Shown here piece by piece: positions 1 through 6,557 of a stretch of 13,484 nucleotides of DNA. The translations under genes were made by a program, and so were the position numbers. The DNA is taken from the NCBI GenBank assembly GCA_021647805.1, contig JAKITZ010000039.1, forward strand, positions 1-13,484, in the 5' to 3' direction. Under the pieces are notes generated by a model, which was not told the origin of the DNA, did no database searches, and was given only the letters and a program-made list of their open reading frames with translations. This stretch comes from Robiginitomaculum sp. (GTDB taxonomy: Bacteria; Pseudomonadota; Alphaproteobacteria; Caulobacterales; Maricaulaceae). How positions within the stretch are numbered: position 1 is the first letter of the stretch; every line of letters starts with the position of its first letter.

Positions 1-3
1 CTG

Positions 4-1266
4 GTGAGCGGCAGCGTGCAGCGCGAAAGTCGGCACAATCTGGCGCAACCTGAAAAAAGAAAACTCCTACTTGACCATGATAATTTCGACGACGCGATCT
101 TGCTTAAGCCTGCTACCGATATGCTTACAGCAGGCTATTATAGCCGTAAAACTCACGACCCGTTGGCACACCCTACGCCGCTGTCCCAGCTTGATGATGG
201 TTGGGTGGTCGCCGCGCCCGAAGAAGCCGGCTTTGATCCTGCTGCTCTTCAGGCATTAACAGCAGAGCTTGCAAGCGCTGATCCGCGGAGCCGACGACCC
301 AAAATGATTCACTCACTGCTCGTGGCGCGGCGCGGACAGCTTGTTTTTGAGGAATATTTCTTTGGTCACGACCGCAAAACCCGGCACGATGTACGGTCTT
401 TGGGAAAAGTTTTCGGGTCAGTCATGATCGGAGCACTGCAACAGCAAGGTTACTCGATCGATGCTACGCACCGTCCGATCACGGACATTCTTGGGCGTGC
501 CGGGCAGCCGATCGACGACCCGCGAAAGGCCGACATCACACTTGGTCATTTAATGACGTTCACCAGTGGTCTGGATTGCGACGCGAATTCTGATTCGATC
601 GGTTCAGAATCGCGAATGTGGGAACAACAAGACGAAAAAGATTATTGGCTGTACACCGCACAGCTTCAAGTGTTGCATGACCCAGGCGTGCGGTACGCCT
701 ATTGTTCCGGCAGCGCTAACTTGGTCGGAGCCAGTCTAAACGCGGTAGGCGGGGCATCCGTCTACGAATTGTTTGATCGTCTAATCGCTAAACCTCTAAA
801 ATTCGGGTCCTATCATTGGACTCTGGCGCCGAACGGTGAGGGTTATCTGGGCGGCGGCGCCTATATGCGGCCACGCGACATCCTGAAAATCGGCGCGGTG
901 TTCGCTGCTAACGGCGCCTGGAACGGTAAGCAGGTTATTGACAAAGACTGGGTCAGACAATCAACAATACCTCGGCTCGCAATTTCCACAGAAACAACTG
1001 GAATGACCCCTGAGGCCTTCGGGAACAATTATTTCGGCGGCTCGCAAGCCTATATCTGGCGCGTGGACACGGTCGCGGTCGGCGAGCGACGCTATATATC
1101 GTACGAGGCAAGTGGCAATGGTGGCCAACTCTTGATCATCGTCCCGGAACTTGAGCTTGCTGTTGCCTTTACGGGCGGAAATTACCGAATGGGTGGAATT
1201 TGGGGGCGTTGGCGAAACGAAATTGTCGGTGAGCATATCATACCGGCGATTACGGATATGCCCTAG
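4..1266 (+). CDS. Serine hydrolase, class C beta-lactamase / penicillin-binding-like family (5' end uncertain)
   Basis: This is a penicillin-recognising serine hydrolase, a family that includes class C beta-lactamases, D-aminopeptidases and esterases; the substrate cannot be told from sequence. With numbering from the GTG at 4, the SxxK motif is S132-L-G-K135, with the nucleophile serine and general base lysine. The second motif is Y233-C-S235 in the place of YxN. The third is G371-N372-G373-G374-Q375, the family's GxGG variant of KTG. No signal peptide is seen at the N terminus, and the roughly 70 residues before the hydrolase domain match nothing I know. The frame is open to the window edge (CTG just upstream), so the true start may lie outside. 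The gene is visibly richer in GC than the scoA/scoB genes beside it, which suggests a different history. It converges on scoB. The family is clear; the exact function is unknown. Confidence 0.85.
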   Translation: MSGSVQRESRHNLAQPEKRKLLLDHDNFDDAILLKPATDMLTAGYYSRKTHDPLAHPTPLSQLDDGWVVAAPEEAGFDPAALQALTAELASADPRSRRPKMIHSLLVARRGQLVFEEYFFGHDRKTRHDVRSLGKVFGSVMIGALQQQGYSIDATHRPITDILGRAGQPIDDPRKADITLGHLMTFTSGLDCDANSDSIGSESRMWEQQDEKDYWLYTAQLQVLHDPGVRYAYCSGSANLVGASLNAVGGASVYELFDRLIAKPLKFGSYHWTLAPNGEGYLGGGAYMRPRDILKIGAVFAANGAWNGKQVIDKDWVRQSTIPRLAISTETTGMTPEAFGNNYFGGSQAYIWRVDTVAVGERRYISYEASGNGGQLLIIVPELELAVAFTGGNYRMGGIWGRWRNEIVGEHIIPAITDMP

Positions 1267-1440
1267 CCCTTGTCTACGGTGTATCGCGCTTATTGGTGAG
1301 ACCAAAATATTAATCAACCTGATCCCGTCTCTTTCCTATTATCTAAAAACACCCGGAAACTCTAATTTTTGCATACAATTTAATTTAACGCCCCATCAAC
1401 TTACATGAAACTAGTGTTCACTTTTGGGTCGAAAACGGCA
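1267..1440. other. Convergent intergenic gap with a short dispersed repeat copy
   Basis: This 174-nt AT-rich gap separates the converging serine hydrolase and scoB. I see no convincing terminator hairpin on either strand. Positions 1414-1432 carry a 19-nt string that recurs, with one mismatch and one extra base, on the minus strand at 7563-7582 upstream of thiS. It may be a remnant of a small dispersed intergenic repeat. Confidence 0.4.
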
Positions 1441-2070
1441 TTACTCTACAAGATTAGCTTCTGTACTGGCGACAATTTGTGTCATTTCGACATCAGGAGC
1501 AATCTCGACCACTTTCAAGCCGCCATCCACTACGTCAAAAACACCCAAATTGGTTATCACCCGATTGATACAAGCCTGTCCGGTAAGCGGTAATGAGCAT
1601 TTGCGTAACAATTTGGACGCACCGGCTTTATTGGTATGATCCATCACCACTATTACCCGTTTTACTCCGGCTACCAAGTCCATAGCACCGCCCATGCCCT
1701 TGACCATTTTTTTCGGTATCATCCAGTTAGCAATATCGCCGCCCTCGGATATTTCCATTGCCCCTAATATCGACAAATCAATATGGCCGCCACGGATCAT
1801 CGCAAAGCTGTCGGCAGAAGAAAAATAACTGGTGCGGCGTAATTCGGTAATGGTTTGCTTGCCGGCATTTATCAGATCAGCATCAACTTCGTCCTCAAAC
1901 GGAAACGGCCCCATGCCAAGCATTCCATTTTCAGATTGCAAGGTCACATCAATCCCGTCAGGAATATGATTGGCCACCAAAGTCGGTATTCCAATACCAA
2001 GATTGACATAAAAACCGTCTTGTAATTCCTGCGCGGCACGAGCCGCCATATCATCGCGAGTCCAAGCCAT
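1441..2070 (-). CDS. scoB: 3-oxoacid CoA-transferase subunit B (succinyl-CoA:acetoacetate type)
   Basis: This is the beta subunit of the two-subunit cytoplasmic CoA-transferase that moves CoA between succinyl-CoA and acetoacetate or another 3-oxo acid, in ketone-body or polyhydroxybutyrate-derived acetoacetate use. The 209-residue protein has the usual subunit length. It carries the CoA-transferase signature LQSENGMLG, in which E47 is the catalytic glutamate that forms the acyl/CoA thioester. The N-terminal stretch NLGIGIPTLVANHIP (residues 23-37) is also typical. The ATG at 2070 is preceded by GAGGAG on the minus strand. It lies one base after the scoA stop, so the two subunits should be translationally coupled. 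Related families such as acetate CoA-transferase (AtoA) or the 3-oxoadipate subunit PcaJ are similar, so the substrate is inferred. Confidence 0.93.
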   Translation of the reverse strand: MAWTRDDMAARAAQELQDGFYVNLGIGIPTLVANHIPDGIDVTLQSENGMLGMGPFPFEDEVDADLINAGKQTITELRRTSYFSSADSFAMIRGGHIDLSILGAMEISEGGDIANWMIPKKMVKGMGGAMDLVAGVKRVIVVMDHTNKAGASKLLRKCSLPLTGQACINRVITNLGVFDVVDGGLKVVEIAPDVEMTQIVASTEANLVE

Positions 2071-2071
2071 T

Positions 2072-2779
2072 TTAAGCGTCTCCTCTGCTACGGGTTGTTT
2101 TTTGCTCGATACGTTTCTCGAACTTACCCTTGATCACCCGCTGTACATAAATTCCCGGAGTGTGAATATTTTCCGGATCAAGCTCCCCCAATTCGACAAT
2201 TTCTTCAACTTCGGCAATAGTAATTTTGCCGGCAGTTGCCATCATTGGATTGAAATTTCTGGCAGTTTTGCGGTAAATCAAATTACCCTCGGTATCGCTC
2301 TTCCATGCCTTTATGATTGAAATATCGGCCTTAAGTCCAGTTTCCATCATATAGGTTTCGCCATCAAACTCCTTATGCTCTTTACCTTCTGCAATAATAG
2401 TTCCAACGCCGGTTTTAACAAAAAATCCGGGAATTCCCGCACCGCCAGCGCGTATGCGTTCAGCCAAAGTTCCTTGCGGGTTAAATTCCAACTCCAGTTC
2501 GCCAGCAATATATTGTCGCTCGAACTCCTTGTTTTCACCAACATAAGACGAAATCATTTTCCTGATCCGCTTGGCATCAAGTAAAATCCCAAGCCCAAAA
2601 CCATCAACTCCGCAATTATTTGAAATTACCGTTAGGTCTTTAACGCCGGAACTTTTAATCGCGGCAATGGCATTTTCCGGAATTCCACAAAGCCCAAACC
2701 CACCAGCCATAATGGTCATGCCATCAAATAATAAACCGTCCAATGCTTGTTCAGCATTTTCAAAAATTTTGTTGGCCAT
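2072..2779 (-). CDS. scoA: 3-oxoacid CoA-transferase subunit A
   Basis: This is the alpha subunit partnering scoB in succinyl-CoA:3-oxoacid CoA-transferase. From the ATG at 2779 it is 235 residues, the usual family length. Its N-terminal part holds CoA-transferase signature 1: D19-G20, then GGF at 26-28 and GIP ending at P34. I chose 2779 because AGAGGT lies 8 nt upstream and the product begins MANKIFENAEQAL, as in relatives. An in-frame ATG at 2806 would add nine residues, but it has no good ribosome site and overlaps the predicted -10 box, so it would not be transcribed. It is the first gene of the scoA-scoB operon, with one base between the genes. PcaI or AtoD homologues would look similar. 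Confidence 0.93.
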   Translation of the reverse strand: MANKIFENAEQALDGLLFDGMTIMAGGFGLCGIPENAIAAIKSSGVKDLTVISNNCGVDGFGLGILLDAKRIRKMISSYVGENKEFERQYIAGELELEFNPQGTLAERIRAGGAGIPGFFVKTGVGTIIAEGKEHKEFDGETYMMETGLKADISIIKAWKSDTEGNLIYRKTARNFNPMMATAGKITIAEVEEIVELGELDPENIHTPGIYVQRVIKGKFEKRIEQKTTRSRGDA

Positions 2780-2804
2780 TGGCAAACCTCTTATGCGATT
2801 AGTC

Positions 2805-2834
2805 ATAATATCTTGATTAGCTGATTGCTGGCAA
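2805..2834 (-). promoter_or_regulatory. Predicted sigma70-type promoter of scoAB
   Basis: On the minus strand TTGCCA (2834-2829) and TATTAT (2810-2805) are separated by 18 nt, and each matches the consensus at 5 of 6 positions. Transcription would begin near 2798, leaving a leader of about 20 nt before the ATG at 2779. This supports that start over the one at 2806. The call rests only on motif matching. Confidence 0.45.
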
Positions 2835-2862
2835 AAGAGAAACCGTTGATTTCGTTTACAAC

Positions 2863-2897
2863 AAAAAACGCCAGTTCCAATATTCTGGAACTGACGT
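2863..2897 (-). terminator. Rho-independent terminator read on the minus strand, upstream of scoA
   Basis: Arms 2868-2879 and 2886-2897 pair at 11 of 12 positions around a 6-nt loop. On the minus strand the hairpin is followed at once by six T residues (complement of 2863-2868). That polarity would stop transcripts coming from the right before they reach scoA. No annotated minus-strand gene lies between here and 3669. On the plus strand there is no T-run after the hairpin. Confidence 0.7.
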
Positions 2898-2991
2898 TAA
2901 TGTGGTTGTTACCAACCGTTCTGAACCCGGCGCTCATGCGAGGGACGAAATGACGAGCCCCGTTCTCAAAAACAAATCTATTACTTGGCGA

Positions 2992-3030
2992 CTGAACCGT
3001 TGATGAACGGATTTGTTCATCTTGGTTCAG
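2992..3030. repeat. Two-part palindrome (7 + 7 bp stem)
   Basis: CTGAACC (2992-2998) pairs with GGTTCAG (3024-3030), and GATGAAC (3002-3008) pairs with GTTCATC (3015-3021). The loop is 6 nt, with a small internal loop of 3 by 2 nt. No T-run follows on either strand, so it is more likely an intergenic palindromic repeat or RNA hairpin than a terminator. Confidence 0.6.
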
Positions 3031-3065
3031 GTGAGTTTTGGACTGCTGTCATCAATATTAAGACC

Positions 3066-3085
3066 CTCACCTCACCTCACCTCAC
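3066..3085. repeat. Four tandem copies of CTCAC
   Basis: The pentamer CTCAC is repeated four times without interruption, just before a C-rich palindrome at the outer end of cassette A. The equivalent place in cassette B is not expanded (it reads CCCCTCATCCC). This is probably slippage of a short repeat. Confidence 0.7.
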
Positions 3086-3404
3086 CCCTCTCCCATAAGG
3101 AAGGGAGTCCTTCTCGTGATATTTTGACATTTCACCGCGAGACAAAAGGAGGGTGAACAAGGGTCTGGTTTGCACTACTGCTTACCCCTTAATTAGCAAT
3201 CATCGGCAAAGACTGCCCATAAACTAAGGCTTAATTGGCAAACAATTAGCACTTAATTGCACTTACCTACCCTTGAACAGCGGGGGTAGGTCTCAAGTAC
3301 ACTCGCAACGATTGTGCTTGCTATAATGGTGTTGCAGATGGCTCTAATTCGCAATTTTGCGGCTCTTTGACATGGTTAATATAGGTTAAAACCAATGAAA
3401 CATG
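3086..3404 (+). repeat. Copy A of an rrn-leader-like intergenic cassette
   Basis: This stretch is homologous to the reverse complement of 10836-11156. From GGAGTC (3104) to the final CATG (3404) it spans 301 nt, against 302 nt in copy B. Shared blocks in order are CCGCGAGAC (3135-3143), a block around GGGTGAACAAGGGTCT, GCACTACTG, GGCAAAGACTGCCC, TTAGCACT, CTTACC and the 87-nt block 3318-3404. The outer end has a degenerate C/G-rich palindrome (CTCCC 3090-3094, GGGAG 3103-3107), which is a perfect 9-bp hairpin in copy B. A further inverted repeat (3265-3272 with 3284-3291, 8 bp) precedes the promoter. No open frame is conserved between the copies, so the element appears non-coding. Confidence 0.85.
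3319..3372 (+). promoter_or_regulatory. Extended -10 promoter followed by boxA-like site, cassette A
   Basis: TGC-TATAAT (3319-3327) is a consensus extended -10 box. No good -35 hexamer stands 17 nt upstream, as is often so for extended -10 promoters. After a 33-nt gap comes GGCTCTTTGACA (3361-3372), matching 10 of 12 bases of the E. coli rRNA-operon boxA (TGCTCTTTAACA), the NusB/NusE-binding antitermination site. The same elements with the same 33-nt gap occur in cassette B. No 16S rRNA sequence follows; the next gene is the M48 protease at 3670. Transcription from here could run into that gene with a leader of about 335 nt. Confidence 0.6.
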
Positions 3405-3669
3405 GGTTTTTCCAAAGCATTACTTTACCGGTACGTGAAAAACAATATTCTTTTGTGACGAGTCTTTTTAAGATTTATCCTGTGAGAAAAACCCGAACAG
3501 TAAAAAATGCTTTTTAAGTGCTGACCTTGATGCTTTTCATACCCTTATAGGTATTATCACAAAAAATTGTTGCAAAACAAATTTCCATCTAATGCCTTTC
3601 TCTTGCCTCATTGATAAAGTTAAATAATAATAGCATTATCGGTGGAATTGTTCTTGAGGAGTATAAGCC
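3405..3669 (+). promoter_or_regulatory. AT-rich non-coding stretch with a possible promoter for the M48 gene
   Basis: This stretch is AT-rich, with no open frame or RNA gene that I recognise. TTGATA (3611-3616) and CATTAT (3634-3639) are 17 nt apart and form a plausible but weak promoter with a start near 3647. GAGGAG at 3656-3661 is the ribosome site, 8 nt before the ATG at 3670. The rest (3405-3610) shows nothing else I can name. Confidence 0.35.
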
Positions 3670-5055
3670 ATGCAAAGTTTATGGCGTTTCATCATCATAC
3701 TTTTCGTAGCAGTTATTACTGTTACGCTACTTTTAAGCTCTGCTGCCAAAGCTCAAGGTACAATCCGTGATGCAGAAATAGAAAGTTTAATGCGGCAATT
3801 CTCCGACCCGCTGTTCGTTGCAGCCGGGTTAAATGCTCCTGATGTGGACATTTATATCATCAACGACAGATCGATGAATGCTTTTGTCACAAGAGGGCAA
3901 AAAATGTTTCTGCACACTGGCATAATCCTACAAGCAGAAACCCCTAATGAACTAAAGGGCGTGATCGCCCATGAAGCCGCGCATATATCGGGCGGCCACC
4001 TTGCTAGATCATCAGATGCTATGTCTAAAGCTGCGCGGCCAATGATTCTTACTATGGGGTTAGGTATATTGGCCGCCGTTGCTGGCGAGCCGCAAGCCGC
4101 AATGGCATTGATAGGTAGTGCCAACAAGTTCGGCACCCTAACTTTTTTTACTCATAGCAGAATACAAGAAGCTTCGGCTGATCAAGCAGCAGCTAATTTC
4201 CTGGAAACTAGTGGGCAATCGGGCAAAGGACTGATCAGATTTTACGAACGGTTCAGATTTCAAGAAGTGATGAGTGGAGCTAGGCGGTTTCCTTACTTTC
4301 GCACTCATCCGTTATCTTCTGATCGAATTGATTCTTTAGCCATCGAAGTCAATGCGGCCCGGTACGTTGACGCTCTCGATAGCGAGCAGGAAATATTTGC
4401 CTTCAAAATGATTCAAGCAAAAATTATTGGGTTTCTGGATAAACCCCAACGAGTATTCCAGCAATACCCAGAAACAGACCAAAGCCTGCCTGCAAAATAT
4501 GCTAGAGCCATTGCATATTACCAAGAAGCCTCTACCAAACTGGCGCTAGAGAAAATTGGGGAACTAATCGAAATTCAACCAGATAATCCTTATTTTAATG
4601 AACTTTATGGTCAAGTTTTATTCGAGTCAGGCAAAGCGGAACAAGCAGTTTATTATCACCAAAAATCAGTTGATTTAGCACCAAATTTGCCGCTTTTGCA
4701 TTTAAACCTTGCTCAGTCTTTGGTCGCCAGCAACAAACCAGAAGATTTGAAATTGGCAAAGAAACATCTTGATTTTGTAATACGTTATGAGCCTGGAAGT
4801 TCTTTTGCCTGGTATCAAGTTTCAGTATTACACGAAAAAACTGGTGAACTTGGACTAGCAAAGCTAGCAACCGCAGAGCAAGCCTATGCCATGCACGATT
4901 ATTTCAGAGCTATGAGCTTTGCCCAGCGAGCAAAACAAGACCTGCAACCCAATACTCCGCAATGGCGCAGAGCCAATGATATATTGCTGGTGATTGCCGC
5001 TGATCCGCAAATTCGTAAATACATGCGATCACAAAGAAAGAGTGGCGGTCATTAG
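3670..5055 (+). CDS. BepA-like M48 family metalloprotease with C-terminal TPR domain
   Basis: This is a secreted zinc endopeptidase, expected in the periplasm. Residues 1-29 form a signal peptide (hydrophobic core, then AKA before Q30). The zinc site is H101-E102-A-A-H105, with the third ligand E167 in the EASAD motif of family M48. Residues from about 270 to 430 look like TPR repeats, with alternating helices such as the one beginning NPYFNELYGQVLFESGKAEQ. Protease plus TPR in 461 residues matches the BepA (YfgC) architecture, whose E. coli member (about 487 residues) checks assembly of outer-membrane beta-barrels such as LptD. The BepA role here is inferred from architecture. It has a strong GAGGAG ribosome site. 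The next gene, a DsbA-like oxidoreductase 99 nt downstream, fits a shared role in envelope protein folding. Confidence 0.9.
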   Translation: MQSLWRFIIILFVAVITVTLLLSSAAKAQGTIRDAEIESLMRQFSDPLFVAAGLNAPDVDIYIINDRSMNAFVTRGQKMFLHTGIILQAETPNELKGVIAHEAAHISGGHLARSSDAMSKAARPMILTMGLGILAAVAGEPQAAMALIGSANKFGTLTFFTHSRIQEASADQAAANFLETSGQSGKGLIRFYERFRFQEVMSGARRFPYFRTHPLSSDRIDSLAIEVNAARYVDALDSEQEIFAFKMIQAKIIGFLDKPQRVFQQYPETDQSLPAKYARAIAYYQEASTKLALEKIGELIEIQPDNPYFNELYGQVLFESGKAEQAVYYHQKSVDLAPNLPLLHLNLAQSLVASNKPEDLKLAKKHLDFVIRYEPGSSFAWYQVSVLHEKTGELGLAKLATAEQAYAMHDYFRAMSFAQRAKQDLQPNTPQWRRANDILLVIAADPQIRKYMRSQRKSGGH

Positions 5056-5154
5056 CGGAAATATACCTAATACCGGCTTTTCAAATCGATAAAACGCCTT
5101 ATAACCTCTTACCCAAACAGTATTTCATAACACGATAATCTTATAGGCTTTTCC

Positions 5155-5937
5155 ATGAACCGACCATCAATACAAATTATCGCATTGTCCGCAATTGTTT
5201 CTGCAATCGTCTCTTTTGGTGCGGTTTTCACCGTACTTAAAACTAATAATGAAGCATATCAGCCAATTGATGAAGCAAGTGCCTATGTCAAAAAAGCCAT
5301 GCTCAACGACCCGCAAATGCTTGAAGATGTGATAACAGCCTTGCAAACCGCACGTGAAATGCAAGAACTAGCAAGTTCAAAAGATGCTCTGGTTAATGCT
5401 GGCCCAGCATTATTTAACGACAAGCGGGACGCGGTAGTTGGTAGCCTTGACGCCAGTTTTGTCTTGGTTGAGTTTTATGATTATAATTGTGGTTATTGCA
5501 AATTGGCTGCCAACTGGACAAAGGAATTACTGGAAAACAACCCCGGTGAAGTACGCATTATCTATAAGGAATTTCCAGTACTAGAAGGACGCGCACCGGG
5601 ATCACAAGAAGCAAGTTTAGCGTCAATGGCCGCTTGGCAACAAGGGGCGGAAGTCTTTAAGAAGTTTCACTATGCTTTAATGGCTAATGATGGCAGCTTT
5701 GATAGCGCGCGCATCGATGAGCTTGCCGCAAGTTCAGGAGTAGACGTACAGGCAATGCGGGCAGTCATGGAAAACAATGACGCGGCATTCAAAAGCCATT
5801 TACAAGAAACTATGATGCTGGCCAGATCATTGAATATCGATGGCACGCCTGCATTTATCGCCAATGGCGTATTGGTGCATGGTGCTAATACTGATCAGTT
5901 ACAGCAAATTTTTGATCAATCTCAGGAAGAAACGTGA
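5155..5937 (+). CDS. DsbA-family thiol:disulfide oxidoreductase (ScsC-like)
   Basis: This is a periplasmic or membrane-anchored thioredoxin-fold protein acting on disulfides of exported proteins. Residues 5-27 are hydrophobic (signal peptide or anchor). Residues 35-95 are a helical segment like the N-terminal oligomerisation region of ScsC proteins. The thioredoxin fold begins near VLVEFYDYNCGYC, with the active site C112-G-Y-C115, and the cis-proline loop is T231-P232. Family members either introduce disulfides (DsbA-like) or, when trimeric like ScsC, isomerise them; sequence alone does not settle which. The ribosome site is weak. The stop overlaps the GTG of the downstream lipoprotein gene (GTGA), indicating an operon. 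The gene lies downstream of the M48 protease, a pairing I recall from other alphaproteobacteria. Confidence 0.88.
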   Translation: MNRPSIQIIALSAIVSAIVSFGAVFTVLKTNNEAYQPIDEASAYVKKAMLNDPQMLEDVITALQTAREMQELASSKDALVNAGPALFNDKRDAVVGSLDASFVLVEFYDYNCGYCKLAANWTKELLENNPGEVRIIYKEFPVLEGRAPGSQEASLASMAAWQQGAEVFKKFHYALMANDGSFDSARIDELAASSGVDVQAMRAVMENNDAAFKSHLQETMMLARSLNIDGTPAFIANGVLVHGANTDQLQQIFDQSQEET

Positions 5938-6557
5938 AGAGAATTTTCAACATATCAAGTACAGCAATAACCACCTTGTTGGTGGCCATGCTCTTTTTAG
6001 TTGGCTGCCAAGTGGATCAACAATCGACAAATACAAAATCTTGGTCGCTGGTTACAGAAGATTCGCAAATATCGCTGTTCGCAGTGAAAGCAGAAGATGT
6101 CGGTGAGGTTTTCACCATTGGCCTACAAGGTGGTATCGTGTCAAATACCGGTAAGATTACCATTACATTTGCGCCTGGCGACATCGAAACCGGAATTCCC
6201 ATAAGGAATTCACGTATGGGTCAATACTTGTTTGAAATAGAAAAGTGGCCAGTGGCGACGATAACCACCCAACTGGATAATGAGTTAATTGGAAAAATCA
6301 CAACGGGAACAAGGAATACTCTGCAAACTGAAGTTACAGTTGATTTACATGGAATTTCAGCTACTTACGATGTTCTCTTTATAGCAAGCTCCGCACAAAA
6401 AGGGCAAGTAATCATAACTAGCGCAAAGCCGATAGCAGTTCATGCAGATGATTTCCAATTTTCTGCTGGCTTGAAAAAACTACAAGAATTAGCTGGATTA
6501 TCGTCAATTACACCAGTAACCGCCATAAGTTTTACCTTGGTATTTGATAGTAATTAA
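5934..6557 (+). CDS. YceI-like domain lipoprotein
   Basis: This 207-residue protein starts at GTG 5934, inside the dsbA-like stop (GTGA, 4-nt overlap), with AGGA upstream. Residues 1-25 are a lipoprotein signal peptide with lipobox L-V-G-C25, so the mature protein is lipid-anchored on the periplasmic side. The rest fits the YceI-like fold, a lipocalin-like barrel that binds polyisoprenoid or amphiphilic lipids. Signs are SWSLVTEDSQISLFAV at the start, the central VTVDLHGISATYDV strands and the closing ITPVTAISFTLVF strand. Sequence match to the classic YceI pattern is only moderate, so the ligand is unknown. Its stop abuts the thiG stop on the other strand with no bases between, leaving no room for a separate terminator. 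Confidence 0.75.
   Translation: MKRIFNISSTAITTLLVAMLFLVGCQVDQQSTNTKSWSLVTEDSQISLFAVKAEDVGEVFTIGLQGGIVSNTGKITITFAPGDIETGIPIRNSRMGQYLFEIEKWPVATITTQLDNELIGKITTGTRNTLQTEVTVDLHGISATYDVLFIASSAQKGQVIITSAKPIAVHADDFQFSAGLKKLQELAGLSSITPVTAISFTLVFDSN

Noticed and set aside
961..1317. A 118-codon minus-strand open frame over the end of the serine hydrolase
   Set aside because: It is antisense to a gene with clear catalytic motifs and shows no family features or ribosome site.
2780..2806. Nine-residue N-terminal extension of scoA from ATG 2806
   Set aside because: No ribosome site, it overlaps the predicted -10 box, and the shorter start has AGAGGT at good spacing and the family's usual N terminus.
3066..3085. 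CRISPR-like array
   Set aside because: The units are 5 nt with no spacers; this is a simple tandem repeat.
3388..3410. Terminator hairpin right after boxA in cassette A (AAAACC ... GGTTTT)
   Set aside because: Only six mostly A-T pairs with an 11-nt loop, and the pairing is not kept in cassette B.
3373..3669. A 16S rRNA or tRNA gene downstream of the boxA-like site
   Set aside because: None of the conserved 16S start sequence and no tRNA cloverleaf or T-loop motif could be found.
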